NCBI GenBank assembly: GCA_016776905.1
Contig: JADHSM010000015.1
Span: forward strand, 1 to 64,000
Origin: Planctomycetota bacterium
Lineage (GTDB): Bacteria > Planctomycetota > UBA8108 > UBA1146
DNA: 64,000 nt
Reading direction: 5' to 3'
Shown: positions 27,433 through 34,322 of the stretch, one piece after another
Layout of the letters: the number at the start of each line of letters is the position of its first letter
Numbering within the stretch: the first letter of the stretch is position 1
Notes under the pieces: model-generated
Database searches by the model: none
What the model was told of the DNA's origin: nothing
What the model saw: the letters and a program-made list of their open reading frames with translations, nothing else
Program-made: the position numbers and the translations under genes

Positions 27433-28539
27433 CTACACGTTAAAGAGGAAGTGGCAAACATCCGCATCTTGCATGACGTACTCTTTGCCCTCGACTCTTA
27501 ACTTGCCTGCTTCACGAATCGCTTTCTCAGACTTGTATTCTTCCATCTCTGCGACCGAGTAGATTTCTGCACGGATAAAACCCCGCTGGAAATCAGTATG
27601 AATGACACCCGCGGCTTCCGGTGCACTAGCACCTTTATTCACTGTCCATGCACGTATCTCTTTTTCACCTGCAGTATAGAAAGATTGCTGCCCCAATAAC
27701 TCATATACAGCACGAGCTAACTTTCCAAGCGCTGGTTCGTCCATTCCATAGTCTGAAAGCATCTCTAGGCGATCTTCTTCTTCTAACTCGGATAACTCTT
27801 CCTCGATGCGAGCGCAAACAGGAACCGCTTGGCTACATCTCTCTTCTGCAATTTTTCTTACCTGAGCGGCAAGAGGTCCCTCACCCAATACATCATCGTC
27901 AGAAACATTCATGACAAACATTTGGGGCTTTGTGGTGATCAAGCCAAGCCCTTTGAGCATCCCTGGTGAACGCGGATCACTCCCAATGTCTGCTTCTCTG
28001 GCGGGGCGACCCTCAGCGAGAACGGGATGCAATCTTTCCAAGAGATCCAATCTCAAGATAGCCTCGTCTTCACGACTCCGCGCAGACCTTTTCGCTTTAT
28101 CTAGAGCACCCTCTACCGTTTGTAAATCAGCGAGAACCAATTCGATTTCGATGGTTTCTATATCTCTCAATGGATCAATATCGCCATCAACATGAGTGAT
28201 TTCTTCCCCTCCGGGTGCCTCTTCGAAACAACGAACCACCTGAACGATGGCATCTGTTTCTCTAATATGGCTAAGAAATTGGTTCCCAAGACCTTCACCC
28301 GTGCTCGCTCCACGAACCAATCCTGCAATGTCTACAATCTTCAGCGATGCCGGAATCATCTTCTGAGTTTCGATATGGTCCTGAAGAATTTGAAGCCGAG
28401 GATCCGGAATAGGAACGACACCGATATTCGGCTCAATGGTGGCAAAGGGATAGTTGGCAGCGTGTGCGCCCGCCGATGTCAGTGCATTGAACAAAGTGGA
28501 CTTCCCAACATTTGGAAGTCCCACAATTCCAGCCTCCAT
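27433..28539 (-). CDS. ychF: Ribosome-associated ATPase YchF
   Basis: A 368-residue Obg-family NTPase. The ATG at 28539 is chosen since it has a perfect AGGAGG five bases upstream and gives the family's exact N-terminus (MEAGIVGLPNVGKST with the G1 loop), close to the 363 residues of the E. coli protein. G3 is DIAGLVRGAS, and MFVMNVSD stands where GTPases carry NKxD, consistent with YchF preferring ATP. The C-terminal TGS-like domain ends YVMQDADVCHFLFNV, the typical family end. Cytoplasmic, ribosome-binding, linked to stress responses. Confidence 0.97.
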   Translation of the reverse strand: MEAGIVGLPNVGKSTLFNALTSAGAHAANYPFATIEPNIGVVPIPDPRLQILQDHIETQKMIPASLKIVDIAGLVRGASTGEGLGNQFLSHIRETDAIVQVVRCFEEAPGGEEITHVDGDIDPLRDIETIEIELVLADLQTVEGALDKAKRSARSREDEAILRLDLLERLHPVLAEGRPAREADIGSDPRSPGMLKGLGLITTKPQMFVMNVSDDDVLGEGPLAAQVRKIAEERCSQAVPVCARIEEELSELEEEDRLEMLSDYGMDEPALGKLARAVYELLGQQSFYTAGEKEIRAWTVNKGASAPEAAGVIHTDFQRGFIRAEIYSVAEMEEYKSEKAIREAGKLRVEGKEYVMQDADVCHFLFNV

Positions 28540-28810
28540 TGTGCCTCCTGCGATTGAGAGTGATGGCTTTACTATGAGTAGACCGCTCAGTCTCAGTGCA
28601 GGTGAGGCCAACGTCAAGTTCTCGTCGCTAATCGATCGAATCTGGCACTCTCATTTCCAAGGCATAGATTCCCACACAGTGGTTTCCCTCCAAATAATGA
28701 ATGAACCGCATTTTGACATATGAATCCGCTTATCTTTCTGGGCATAATTGAAGAGTAAACCCTGCCGATTTCGGTCATAGTTTGGCGAGTGCTGCTCGGA
28801 AGGAAGAGTC

Positions 28811-29302
28811 ATGAATCTGACACCTTGTACATTGATCGTACTCAGGCACGCCGAAAAGAGCCTCGGATCCGATCCGGAGTTGACCGAGGAAGGTCGACAA
28901 CGATCTCGCGACCTGGCTCATTTGCTAAAAGGTGTCAGCATTCAAAAGATGTACTGCACCGAGTACATCCGCACACGCCAAACTCTTGAACCCTTATCCG
29001 CAATCAACGCCACTCCCATAGAAACGATTCCAGCCGAAAATGCTCCCCGCTGGCGTGCTGCCATCTCGGACATCAAAGCGGGAGAAACCGTTGTTATCTG
29101 CGGACACCAAAACACGGTTCCTCTTTTCGTAGAGGAGGTCGGGGGGAAAGTTTCTGAACTTGAAAATGTATCAGGGCAATCATGGATCCCAGGGCATATC
29201 TTCGATCGGTTATATGTGGCGACATGGCAACATGGGAAACACTCTGAATTTGGGCAAACAAAAGTACTAGAGTTACGTTACGGAACTCGTTGTGAGCAAT
29301 AG
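28811..29302 (+). CDS. Histidine phosphatase family protein (SixA-like)
   Basis: A 163-residue member of the phosphoglycerate-mutase-like superfamily. LIVLRHAEKS holds the phospho-accepting His (RHxE), LTEEGRQRSRDLA is the following helix, and VVICGHQNTVP provides the second catalytic His. The short length and RHAE form fit SixA/GpmB-like phosphatases rather than glycolytic mutase. GGAAGG lies seven bases before the ATG. Single gene; substrate unknown. Confidence 0.88.
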   Translation: MNLTPCTLIVLRHAEKSLGSDPELTEEGRQRSRDLAHLLKGVSIQKMYCTEYIRTRQTLEPLSAINATPIETIPAENAPRWRAAISDIKAGETVVICGHQNTVPLFVEEVGGKVSELENVSGQSWIPGHIFDRLYVATWQHGKHSEFGQTKVLELRYGTRCEQ

Positions 29303-29457
29303 CCCTAAAAGCCAACACGTCGCTCCAGTTTATTCATGCTGAGAACTGACCATCTAATTATTCGAAGTGAACAACTTCCACATACGCTGAGTAGTGATAC
29401 TAGGGATTACAAGATAGGATTGAATTCTACTCTAGTTCCGCTTTAAGAAAGATAGTT

Positions 29458-30516
29458 ATGAAGTTACTACTTAACATTCTGTGCTCCGTATTTTTATTTT
29501 CGGGATCTGTCCATGCCGGAGGTCACCTCTGGGACATCAATGAACTCTATTCAAATTCAGATGGAACCATTCAATTTGTAGAACTCCATGTCCCCATGGC
29601 CGCTGCAAATGAAAACTTCATGATCAACAAGTTCATTCGAAGTGCATCTACCGGCATAGAATTTTTGTTTCCTGAAAACGTCGCTGGGAATACTTCATTG
29701 AAACACCTATTGATTGCGACCTCTGGATTCGCAAACCTTCCAGGTGCACCAACCCCCGACTACATTCTTCCCGATAACTTTTTAGGACTCGATTCAGATG
29801 TGATTACTTGGGACGTCTACGACAGCTGGACCTATCCCACTCCCGGCCTTCCAATGGACGGCATCAATTCGATACAAAAAAATCTTTCGACAGGGAATCT
29901 CTTCATTGCCCCCAATACGCCCACAAACTACTCAGACGTTTCAGGATCTGTAGACGCGGGTAGCCCTCCTCCAGTGCCACCTGTCGCTTCCTTCACGATA
30001 GATACCGCAGCAGGTGCAGCACCGTTACTGGTAAACTTCACAGATACCTCTACCTCTTCAAGCCCCATCGTATCTTGGGTTTGGGATATGGGAGATGGCG
30101 ACACCTCCAATCTGCAAAGCCCCAGCCATAGTTACACAAGCCCAGGCTCATACACGGTCACCCTTACTGCGACGAACGCTGCCGGTTCAGATGCCGCGAC
30201 ATGCCAAACCTGCATCACGGTCACCGATCCGGGTCCGGTCACTCCTGATTTCGTCAGGGGAGATGTCAATCAAGACCTGACTTTGGATATCACTGACCCC
30301 ATCGCATTACTGGGATATCTCTTTAGCGGCGACTCTAATAACTGTACCCAAGCCTTGGACGCCAATGACGACAGCTCATTAAATCTGGCCGACGCCGTCT
30401 CATTGCTCGGATATCTCTTTAGCGGATCGGCTTCTCCAGGAGCACCTTTCCCTTTATGCGGATCAGATCCAACGCCGGGGGGGGCTCTTTCCTGCAGCAC
30501 TTTCGCCTGCCCTTAA
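29458..30516 (+). CDS. Secreted PKD-domain protein with dockerin-like C-terminus
   Basis: A 352-residue secreted protein: signal peptide (LLLNILCSVFLFSGSVHA), an N-terminal domain of about 140 residues (from GGHLWDINELYSNSDGT) that describes no known family to me, a PKD domain (about 175-255, with VWDMGDGDTS and YTVTLTATN), and two calcium-loop repeats at the end: RGDVNQDLTLDITDPI and DANDDSSLNLADAVSLLGYLF, followed by a Cys-bounded tail (PLCGSDPTPGG). The same tail is on the two MauG-like proteins downstream. The loops resemble dockerin/EF-hand repeats that bind calcium. The last 61 bases overlap the next gene. Confidence 0.85.
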   Translation: MKLLLNILCSVFLFSGSVHAGGHLWDINELYSNSDGTIQFVELHVPMAAANENFMINKFIRSASTGIEFLFPENVAGNTSLKHLLIATSGFANLPGAPTPDYILPDNFLGLDSDVITWDVYDSWTYPTPGLPMDGINSIQKNLSTGNLFIAPNTPTNYSDVSGSVDAGSPPPVPPVASFTIDTAAGAAPLLVNFTDTSTSSSPIVSWVWDMGDGDTSNLQSPSHSYTSPGSYTVTLTATNAAGSDAATCQTCITVTDPGPVTPDFVRGDVNQDLTLDITDPIALLGYLFSGDSNNCTQALDANDDSSLNLADAVSLLGYLFSGSASPGAPFPLCGSDPTPGGALSCSTFACP

Positions 30517-31169
30517 AATCGATCTTTCTGATCAGTCTTTTGCTATTGATCGGGATGCTTTGCGGTTGTCAATCAACCGGAAAGCATCCCGATCAAGTCA
30601 TGAAGAAATCCACTGCCAATTCAGAGTCTTGCCGACAATGTCAATCCGCATGCGAAACACACGGTTGGTGTGAAGCATGCCAATTGGGTTACGTTGCCTT
30701 GGTTCCCATCCGCTCTCAAAAATTTCATGAAGCATTAGATGTTCATGGGCATGAAGTACCTAGGAGCAGCCTACAGTGCCAACTTTGTATTCAGGTATCC
30801 CAACAAGATGAGTTTTGCCCTCGCTGCCAGCACGGTTTTGTTTCTGGAAAACTCTATTTTTCAAAACTGAGCTGGTCGCTCGCTCAAGGAATCACGCTCG
30901 ACAGCAACGAGACTTGTCTTGATTGCGACCCCTCCTCAGAAAACGCGGGGTCTCTTGAAAGCCCTGTCAGTCCATGCCCGACGTGCGACGGATACAGAGT
31001 TGGAAACGTAAGATTCCTCTCGGCAGAGAAAGCGCTAAACGCTTGGTCTCAGCTTCAGCGGTTGCTGGAAGCCCTCGATCGAGACGCGGAGTGCCCGGGA
31101 TGCGGCCTCAACGGCTTCTTTGGCTTCCCTTGCCCTGACTGTGGAATAGCCCCTATTCCTCAGGTTTAA
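30456..31169 (+). CDS. Cys-rich lipoprotein with eight CxxC motifs
   Basis: A 237-residue protein with a lipoprotein signal (IFLISLLLLIGMLCGC, lipobox near residue 38). The mature part has eight CxxC pairs: CRQC, CEAC, CQLC, CPRC, CLDC, CPTC, CPGC and CPDC, arranged two by two as in zinc ribbons. Units of the type CxxCxxGxVxxxxxxFS (CPRCQHGFVSGKLYFS, CPTCDGYRVGNVRFLS) repeat with about 50-60 residue spacing. Zinc ribbons are normally cytoplasmic, so four in a row on an exported lipoprotein is odd. The ATG lies inside the end of the previous gene; no later ATG/GTG exists before the signal. An 8-G run at 30477-30484 is in the overlap. Function unknown. Confidence 0.75.
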   Translation: MRIRSNAGGGSFLQHFRLPLKSIFLISLLLLIGMLCGCQSTGKHPDQVMKKSTANSESCRQCQSACETHGWCEACQLGYVALVPIRSQKFHEALDVHGHEVPRSSLQCQLCIQVSQQDEFCPRCQHGFVSGKLYFSKLSWSLAQGITLDSNETCLDCDPSSENAGSLESPVSPCPTCDGYRVGNVRFLSAEKALNAWSQLQRLLEALDRDAECPGCGLNGFFGFPCPDCGIAPIPQV

Positions 31170-31228
31170 GGATCTTTCCCAGATCTGCCAGCAGGCCCCC
31201 AATTCACACCTCTGAAAATATTTTTAAA

Positions 31229-31250
31229 AACTCTGTCCGAACTCTGTCCG
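31229..31250. repeat. Tandem duplication of an 11-bp unit
   Basis: Two exact copies of AACTCTGTCCG in the gene-free stretch 31170-31517. That stretch also holds a G-rich segment (31270-31310), a terminator (31343-31381) and a four-copy repeat (31396-31458); I see no gene in it. Confidence 0.9.
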
Positions 31251-31342
31251 GCTCCGGATCTATCAGTATGGGAAGGGGGGGGCGCCGAAGGCGGGCTGGC
31301 GATTCCCCCTAACCCTTGTTCAAATAGCACACACCTCCTCGC

Positions 31343-31381
31343 AGGGCCTCCTAGCGCAACGCTCGGGGGCCCTCGTTTTTT
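31343..31381 (+). terminator. Strong Rho-independent terminator
   Basis: A 14-bp stem with one mismatch and one G-U pair, from AGGGCCTCCTAGCG (31343-31356) to CGCTCGGGGGCCCT (31360-31373), loop CAA, followed by CGTTTTTT. It would end transcripts from the lipoprotein gene 170 bases upstream. Confidence 0.85.
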
Positions 31382-31395
31382 GAGGGGCTTCTCGA

Positions 31396-31458
31396 GTCAA
31401 TGATGCTCGAGTCAATGATGCTGAGGGTCAATGATGCTGAGGGTCAATGATGCTGAGA
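31396..31458. repeat. Tandem repeat, four 15/16-bp units
   Basis: Units starting GTCAATGATGCT at 31396, 31411, 31427 and 31443, separated by CGA or GAGG. Noncoding, between a terminator and the 3' end of the convergent phosphatase gene. Confidence 0.9.
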
Positions 31459-31517
31459 GCCCAGCAGGCTGAGAATCATGAGGCTGGGATACTTTCGGAG
31501 AAATCTCTCCAGAGAGC

Positions 31518-32090
31518 CTATTCTCCGCAGATTTCTCGAAAGAGATCGGGGTAGCGGGAATTCACCCATTCTCGTAAATCTTCGGGAGATTCCTTCTCCA
31601 AGAGATCGCGAAAGTCATGGGGACCCTCATGTCCTTTGACTCTGTGGCCAAAGGGAATCCTGCGCAGTTGCTGCCAGGCAGTCTCCAAATCTTCTCCGCA
31701 CACAAAATGACGATACAGAGCAGACCCAAATCCTGTTTTGTCTTTCCCTCTTTTGCAGTAGAGCAATAGCGGCCGCTCCGCTTCGTCCAAAAGACGAAGA
31801 AACTCGGCGACAGCTTCGGGTCGGGGTAATCGAGAGGATCGAAGGTGAAGATTGTGGTATTCCACCCCCAACGCCTCAAAGTCGACTTCTCCTAATGTGG
31901 CATCTGAAGATTCGGGTCTTCTCAGATCGATGGCGGTCTTTATCCCTAACCTCTTCATGACCCCGCTAAACCACAAGGCAGACCCTGATCCCCTTGCGAT
32001 CCTCCATACCTGAGGAGGATCGAGAGGGTGAAGATTCGACTGAAAGAGGTGTCTAAAGATTCCCGATAGCATTCGTAAAGTCCATTTCAC
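31518..32090 (-). CDS. Dual-specificity-phosphatase-like protein with Lys in place of catalytic Arg
   Basis: A 190-residue soluble protein of the DSP-like cysteine phosphatase fold. The P-loop reads YCKRGKDKTGFG: the nucleophile Cys, the GKD and the TG are as in family members with CKxGKDRTG, but the Arg of Cx5R is Lys (codon AAA). Upstream features fit: GIKTAIDLRRPES is the early strand with the Asp/Leu/Arg pattern seen in bacterial DSPs. Loss of Arg normally weakens phosphate binding strongly, so this may be a binding protein or have altered substrate use. Start ATG with AAGAAG upstream. No operon partner. Confidence 0.78.
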   Translation of the reverse strand: MKWTLRMLSGIFRHLFQSNLHPLDPPQVWRIARGSGSALWFSGVMKRLGIKTAIDLRRPESSDATLGEVDFEALGVEYHNLHLRSSRLPRPEAVAEFLRLLDEAERPLLLYCKRGKDKTGFGSALYRHFVCGEDLETAWQQLRRIPFGHRVKGHEGPHDFRDLLEKESPEDLREWVNSRYPDLFREICGE

Positions 32091-32108
32091 TTCTTGTCAG
32101 GAGATTGA

Positions 32109-32161
32109 CTGAACCCTGAAACTGAACCCTGAACCTAAACCCTGAACCTAAACCCTGAACC
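32109..32161. repeat. Telomere-like A/C-rich tandem repeat
   Basis: About four copies of a 12-14 bp unit of the form CTGAACCCTGAA / CCTAAACCCTGAA. Together with the two repeats that follow it fills the gene-free stretch 32091-32361, which separates divergent genes and must hold their promoters. Confidence 0.85.
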
Positions 32162-32203
32162 GGGGTACCATGCCATCTCGAAGGGGTACCATGCCATCCC
32201 GAA
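32162..32203. repeat. Tandem repeat, two 21-bp units
   Basis: Two copies of GGGGTACCATGCCATCTCGAA (32162-32182, 32183-32203) differing at one base (T to C). Each contains the palindrome GGTACC. Noncoding. Confidence 0.92.
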
Positions 32204-32290
32204 TAAGGTTCGACTACAGTTTTAATCGGCTTCCGATCCCACTGAGCATGAAGCATCAAGACCGAATGAAGTCCGCTGAACAGTCACTGG

Positions 32291-32341
32291 GTTAAATCAG
32301 CACAGGTGTTAAATCAGCACAGGTGTTAAATCAGCACTGAT
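32291..32341. repeat. Tandem repeat, three 17-bp units
   Basis: Units GTTAAATCAGCACAGGT at 32291, 32308 and 32325, the third ending CTGAT. It ends 20 bases before the SDR start codon, so it lies in that gene's 5' leader. Confidence 0.92.
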
Positions 32342-32361
32342 CAAATCAGAAAGGCACTTCC

Positions 32362-33162
32362 ATGAAAAGACCTCTCGCACTCATTACTGGTGCCAGCTCA
32401 GGAATCGGTCTCAGTTTTTCTCGAGAACTGGCCACACGTGGATATGACCTCATTCTGGTCGCCCGCAGAGAAGATCGCCTCAAGAGCGTGGCCGCAGATC
32501 TCTCCAACCAATATGGAGTCGAGTGCAGAATTGAAGTCGTCGATTTAGCAAATCCAGACGCCGTCAAACCTCTTGTCGACAGACTTCTCTCTGACGGATT
32601 AGAAATCGAAGTCTTGATCAACAACGCCGGATATGGACTGTCCGGATCATTTCTCTCAAGAGACTGGGAAGAACATGAAGACTTTCTTCGTGTCCTGCTT
32701 CTCTCAGTTTGCGAACTGACACATCGACTTCTTCCTGGCATGAAAGAACGCGGCAAGGGGCGCATCATTCAGGTCTCATCGGTGGCTGGCTTTGTTCCCG
32801 GGACAGCAGGCCACACTCTCTATGGCGCCGTCAAAGCGGCCTTGAATCTCTTCACCGAATGCCTCGCATTAGAATGCAAAAATAGCGGAGTCCTCGTTAC
32901 GGCACTCTGTCCAGGTTTCACCCTGACAGAATTTCATGACGTCAACGGCACCCGCGCGAGAATGTCAGGTATTCCCGGTTTTATGTGGCTCAACTCTGAT
33001 CGGGTCGCCCGGGAAGCTCTGGAAGACTGCGAACGGGGGGAAGTGTACTGCATCCCCGGCATTTTCTATCGAACCCTCATCAGGGCTTTAGAGCTGATGC
33101 CTGCTGGGCTCAGGAGATATTTCGTGGCCAGTTCCGGTTCTTCGTACAGAGATGCTTCCTGA
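32362..33162 (+). CDS. SDR-family oxidoreductase
   Basis: A 266-residue classical short-chain dehydrogenase/reductase. ITGASSGIG is the NAD(P)-binding loop at residues 9-17, VARRED the second-strand cofactor contact (Arg suggests NADP), INNAGYGLSG the NNAG motif, VSSVAGF the catalytic Ser and YGAVK the Tyr/Lys pair. The closest familiar type is the DltE/YdfG-like short-chain reductase acting on 3-hydroxy compounds. Substrate unknown. Start ATG with AAAGG upstream. It is transcribed from a leader filled with short tandem repeats. Confidence 0.92.
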   Translation: MKRPLALITGASSGIGLSFSRELATRGYDLILVARREDRLKSVAADLSNQYGVECRIEVVDLANPDAVKPLVDRLLSDGLEIEVLINNAGYGLSGSFLSRDWEEHEDFLRVLLLSVCELTHRLLPGMKERGKGRIIQVSSVAGFVPGTAGHTLYGAVKAALNLFTECLALECKNSGVLVTALCPGFTLTEFHDVNGTRARMSGIPGFMWLNSDRVAREALEDCERGEVYCIPGIFYRTLIRALELMPAGLRRYFVASSGSSYRDAS

Positions 33163-33306
33163 CCTATCCATAGGTGTGCATGTGAGCGAAAATTTTTTCA
33201 AGTTTCAGCCTGAGTTATTGCCCTCATGCACGGCCACAGTGTAAACCTGTACGAGATAAGATCATCTTGAAAAATGATTGAACCTCTCTCAATCCTAAGG
33301 AGGCAT

Positions 33307-33828
33307 ATGACACTGGTAGGAAACAAAACACCTGAATGGAAATCAAATGCTTATTCCAACGGCAAGGCCGTTGAACTGAGCCATGAAGACTATGCAGGTA
33401 AATGGCATTTAATCTATTGGTATCCCTTTGATTTCTCGGGCCTTTGCCCCACAGAAATTCAAAACTTTGAAGACCTGCTCGGTGATTTCAAAGCCGAGAA
33501 CGTGGAGATACTGGGAGCCAGCTGCGATTCAGTCCTTACCCACAAAAAATGGTTCGAAGACGGCGTTACCTTCTCTAGCCCCATCACGCATCCCGTGATT
33601 GCTGACACGAATCATTCTGTAACAAAATCGTTCGGGGCCTTGAAAGAAGAGTTGGGCGTAGCTTACAGAGCAATGGTACTTATCGACCCTGAAGGGACAA
33701 TCCGAGCCCATTCTGTGAGCGATCTCGGCGTGGGTCGTAGTCCGCAAGAAATGCTAAGACTCGCCCAAGCGTTCGTCTCTGGTCAAGCATGCCCAGCAAA
33801 CTGGAAGAAAGGTCAAGAGTTGGCTTAG
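33307..33828 (+). CDS. Peroxiredoxin, AhpC/Prx1 type
   Basis: A 173-residue 2-Cys peroxiredoxin that reduces hydrogen peroxide and organic peroxides. The peroxidatic Cys lies in FDFSGLCPTEI (Ser where most have Thr; both are known), and the resolving Cys in GQACPANWKKG near the C-terminus. The ATG at 33307 is chosen because it follows AAGGAGG by five bases; the in-frame start at 33274 would add 11 residues not found in the family. No ahpF next to it. A strong terminator follows, so it is monocistronic. Confidence 0.95.
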   Translation: MTLVGNKTPEWKSNAYSNGKAVELSHEDYAGKWHLIYWYPFDFSGLCPTEIQNFEDLLGDFKAENVEILGASCDSVLTHKKWFEDGVTFSSPITHPVIADTNHSVTKSFGALKEELGVAYRAMVLIDPEGTIRAHSVSDLGVGRSPQEMLRLAQAFVSGQACPANWKKGQELA

Positions 33829-33867
33829 TCACCGTTCTTGAACTTCACATTTGAAAAATTGAAAGAA

Positions 33868-33895
33868 GGGGAGACCACACGTCTCCCCTTTTTTT
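33868..33895 (+). terminator. Rho-independent terminator after the peroxiredoxin gene
   Basis: Perfect 8-bp stem GGGGAGAC (33868-33875) and GTCTCCCC (33881-33888), five-base loop, then seven T. Confidence 0.95.
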
Positions 33896-34322
33896 GTTTT
33901 AATTTAAATCGCATGACTGATCCACCTCGATACCCTTACTCGTTATAAGCAAACAGCTTAAATGGTCGGAATTACAGGTACTCGGGTATTATTCTATACA
34001 TCGATACTCGACGAGTCATAGATATCTTGATCCTTGATGGACTCACCTGTCCATCGATGACGCCGCTCTCTAAGAAGTCGGCTTTTACTCCAATTTGAAC
34101 GCATCTTACGCCTCGATTCTTATTAAAAACCTGATCCAAACCCATCAACCTTTTATTCTAGAAGTACCAGTATTAGACGCTATTCATCCGAGCGCTTCAC
34201 TTCAGTATCGAAGCGAAATTGAACTATGAAGAAATGAACTTGGTGCCCTCAAAAGCACTCCAAGAAAAACAAGGGTTTTGAGTCTCTGACTCATTATTAG
34301 ATTAGAACGAGGAGAAGTGAAG
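33896..34322 (+). other. Gene-free leader before the first diheme protein gene
   Basis: About 430 bases with many stops in all frames, AT-rich at the left end. It must hold the promoter of the 34323 gene; I see no convincing -35/-10 pair, RNA gene or repeat. GAGGAG lies eight bases before the ATG. Confidence 0.5.

Noticed and set aside
32109-32161. Telomere or replication origin from CCCTGAA/CCTAAA repeats
   Set aside because: Only about four imperfect copies, in the middle of ordinary chromosomal genes, without dnaA or DnaA boxes.
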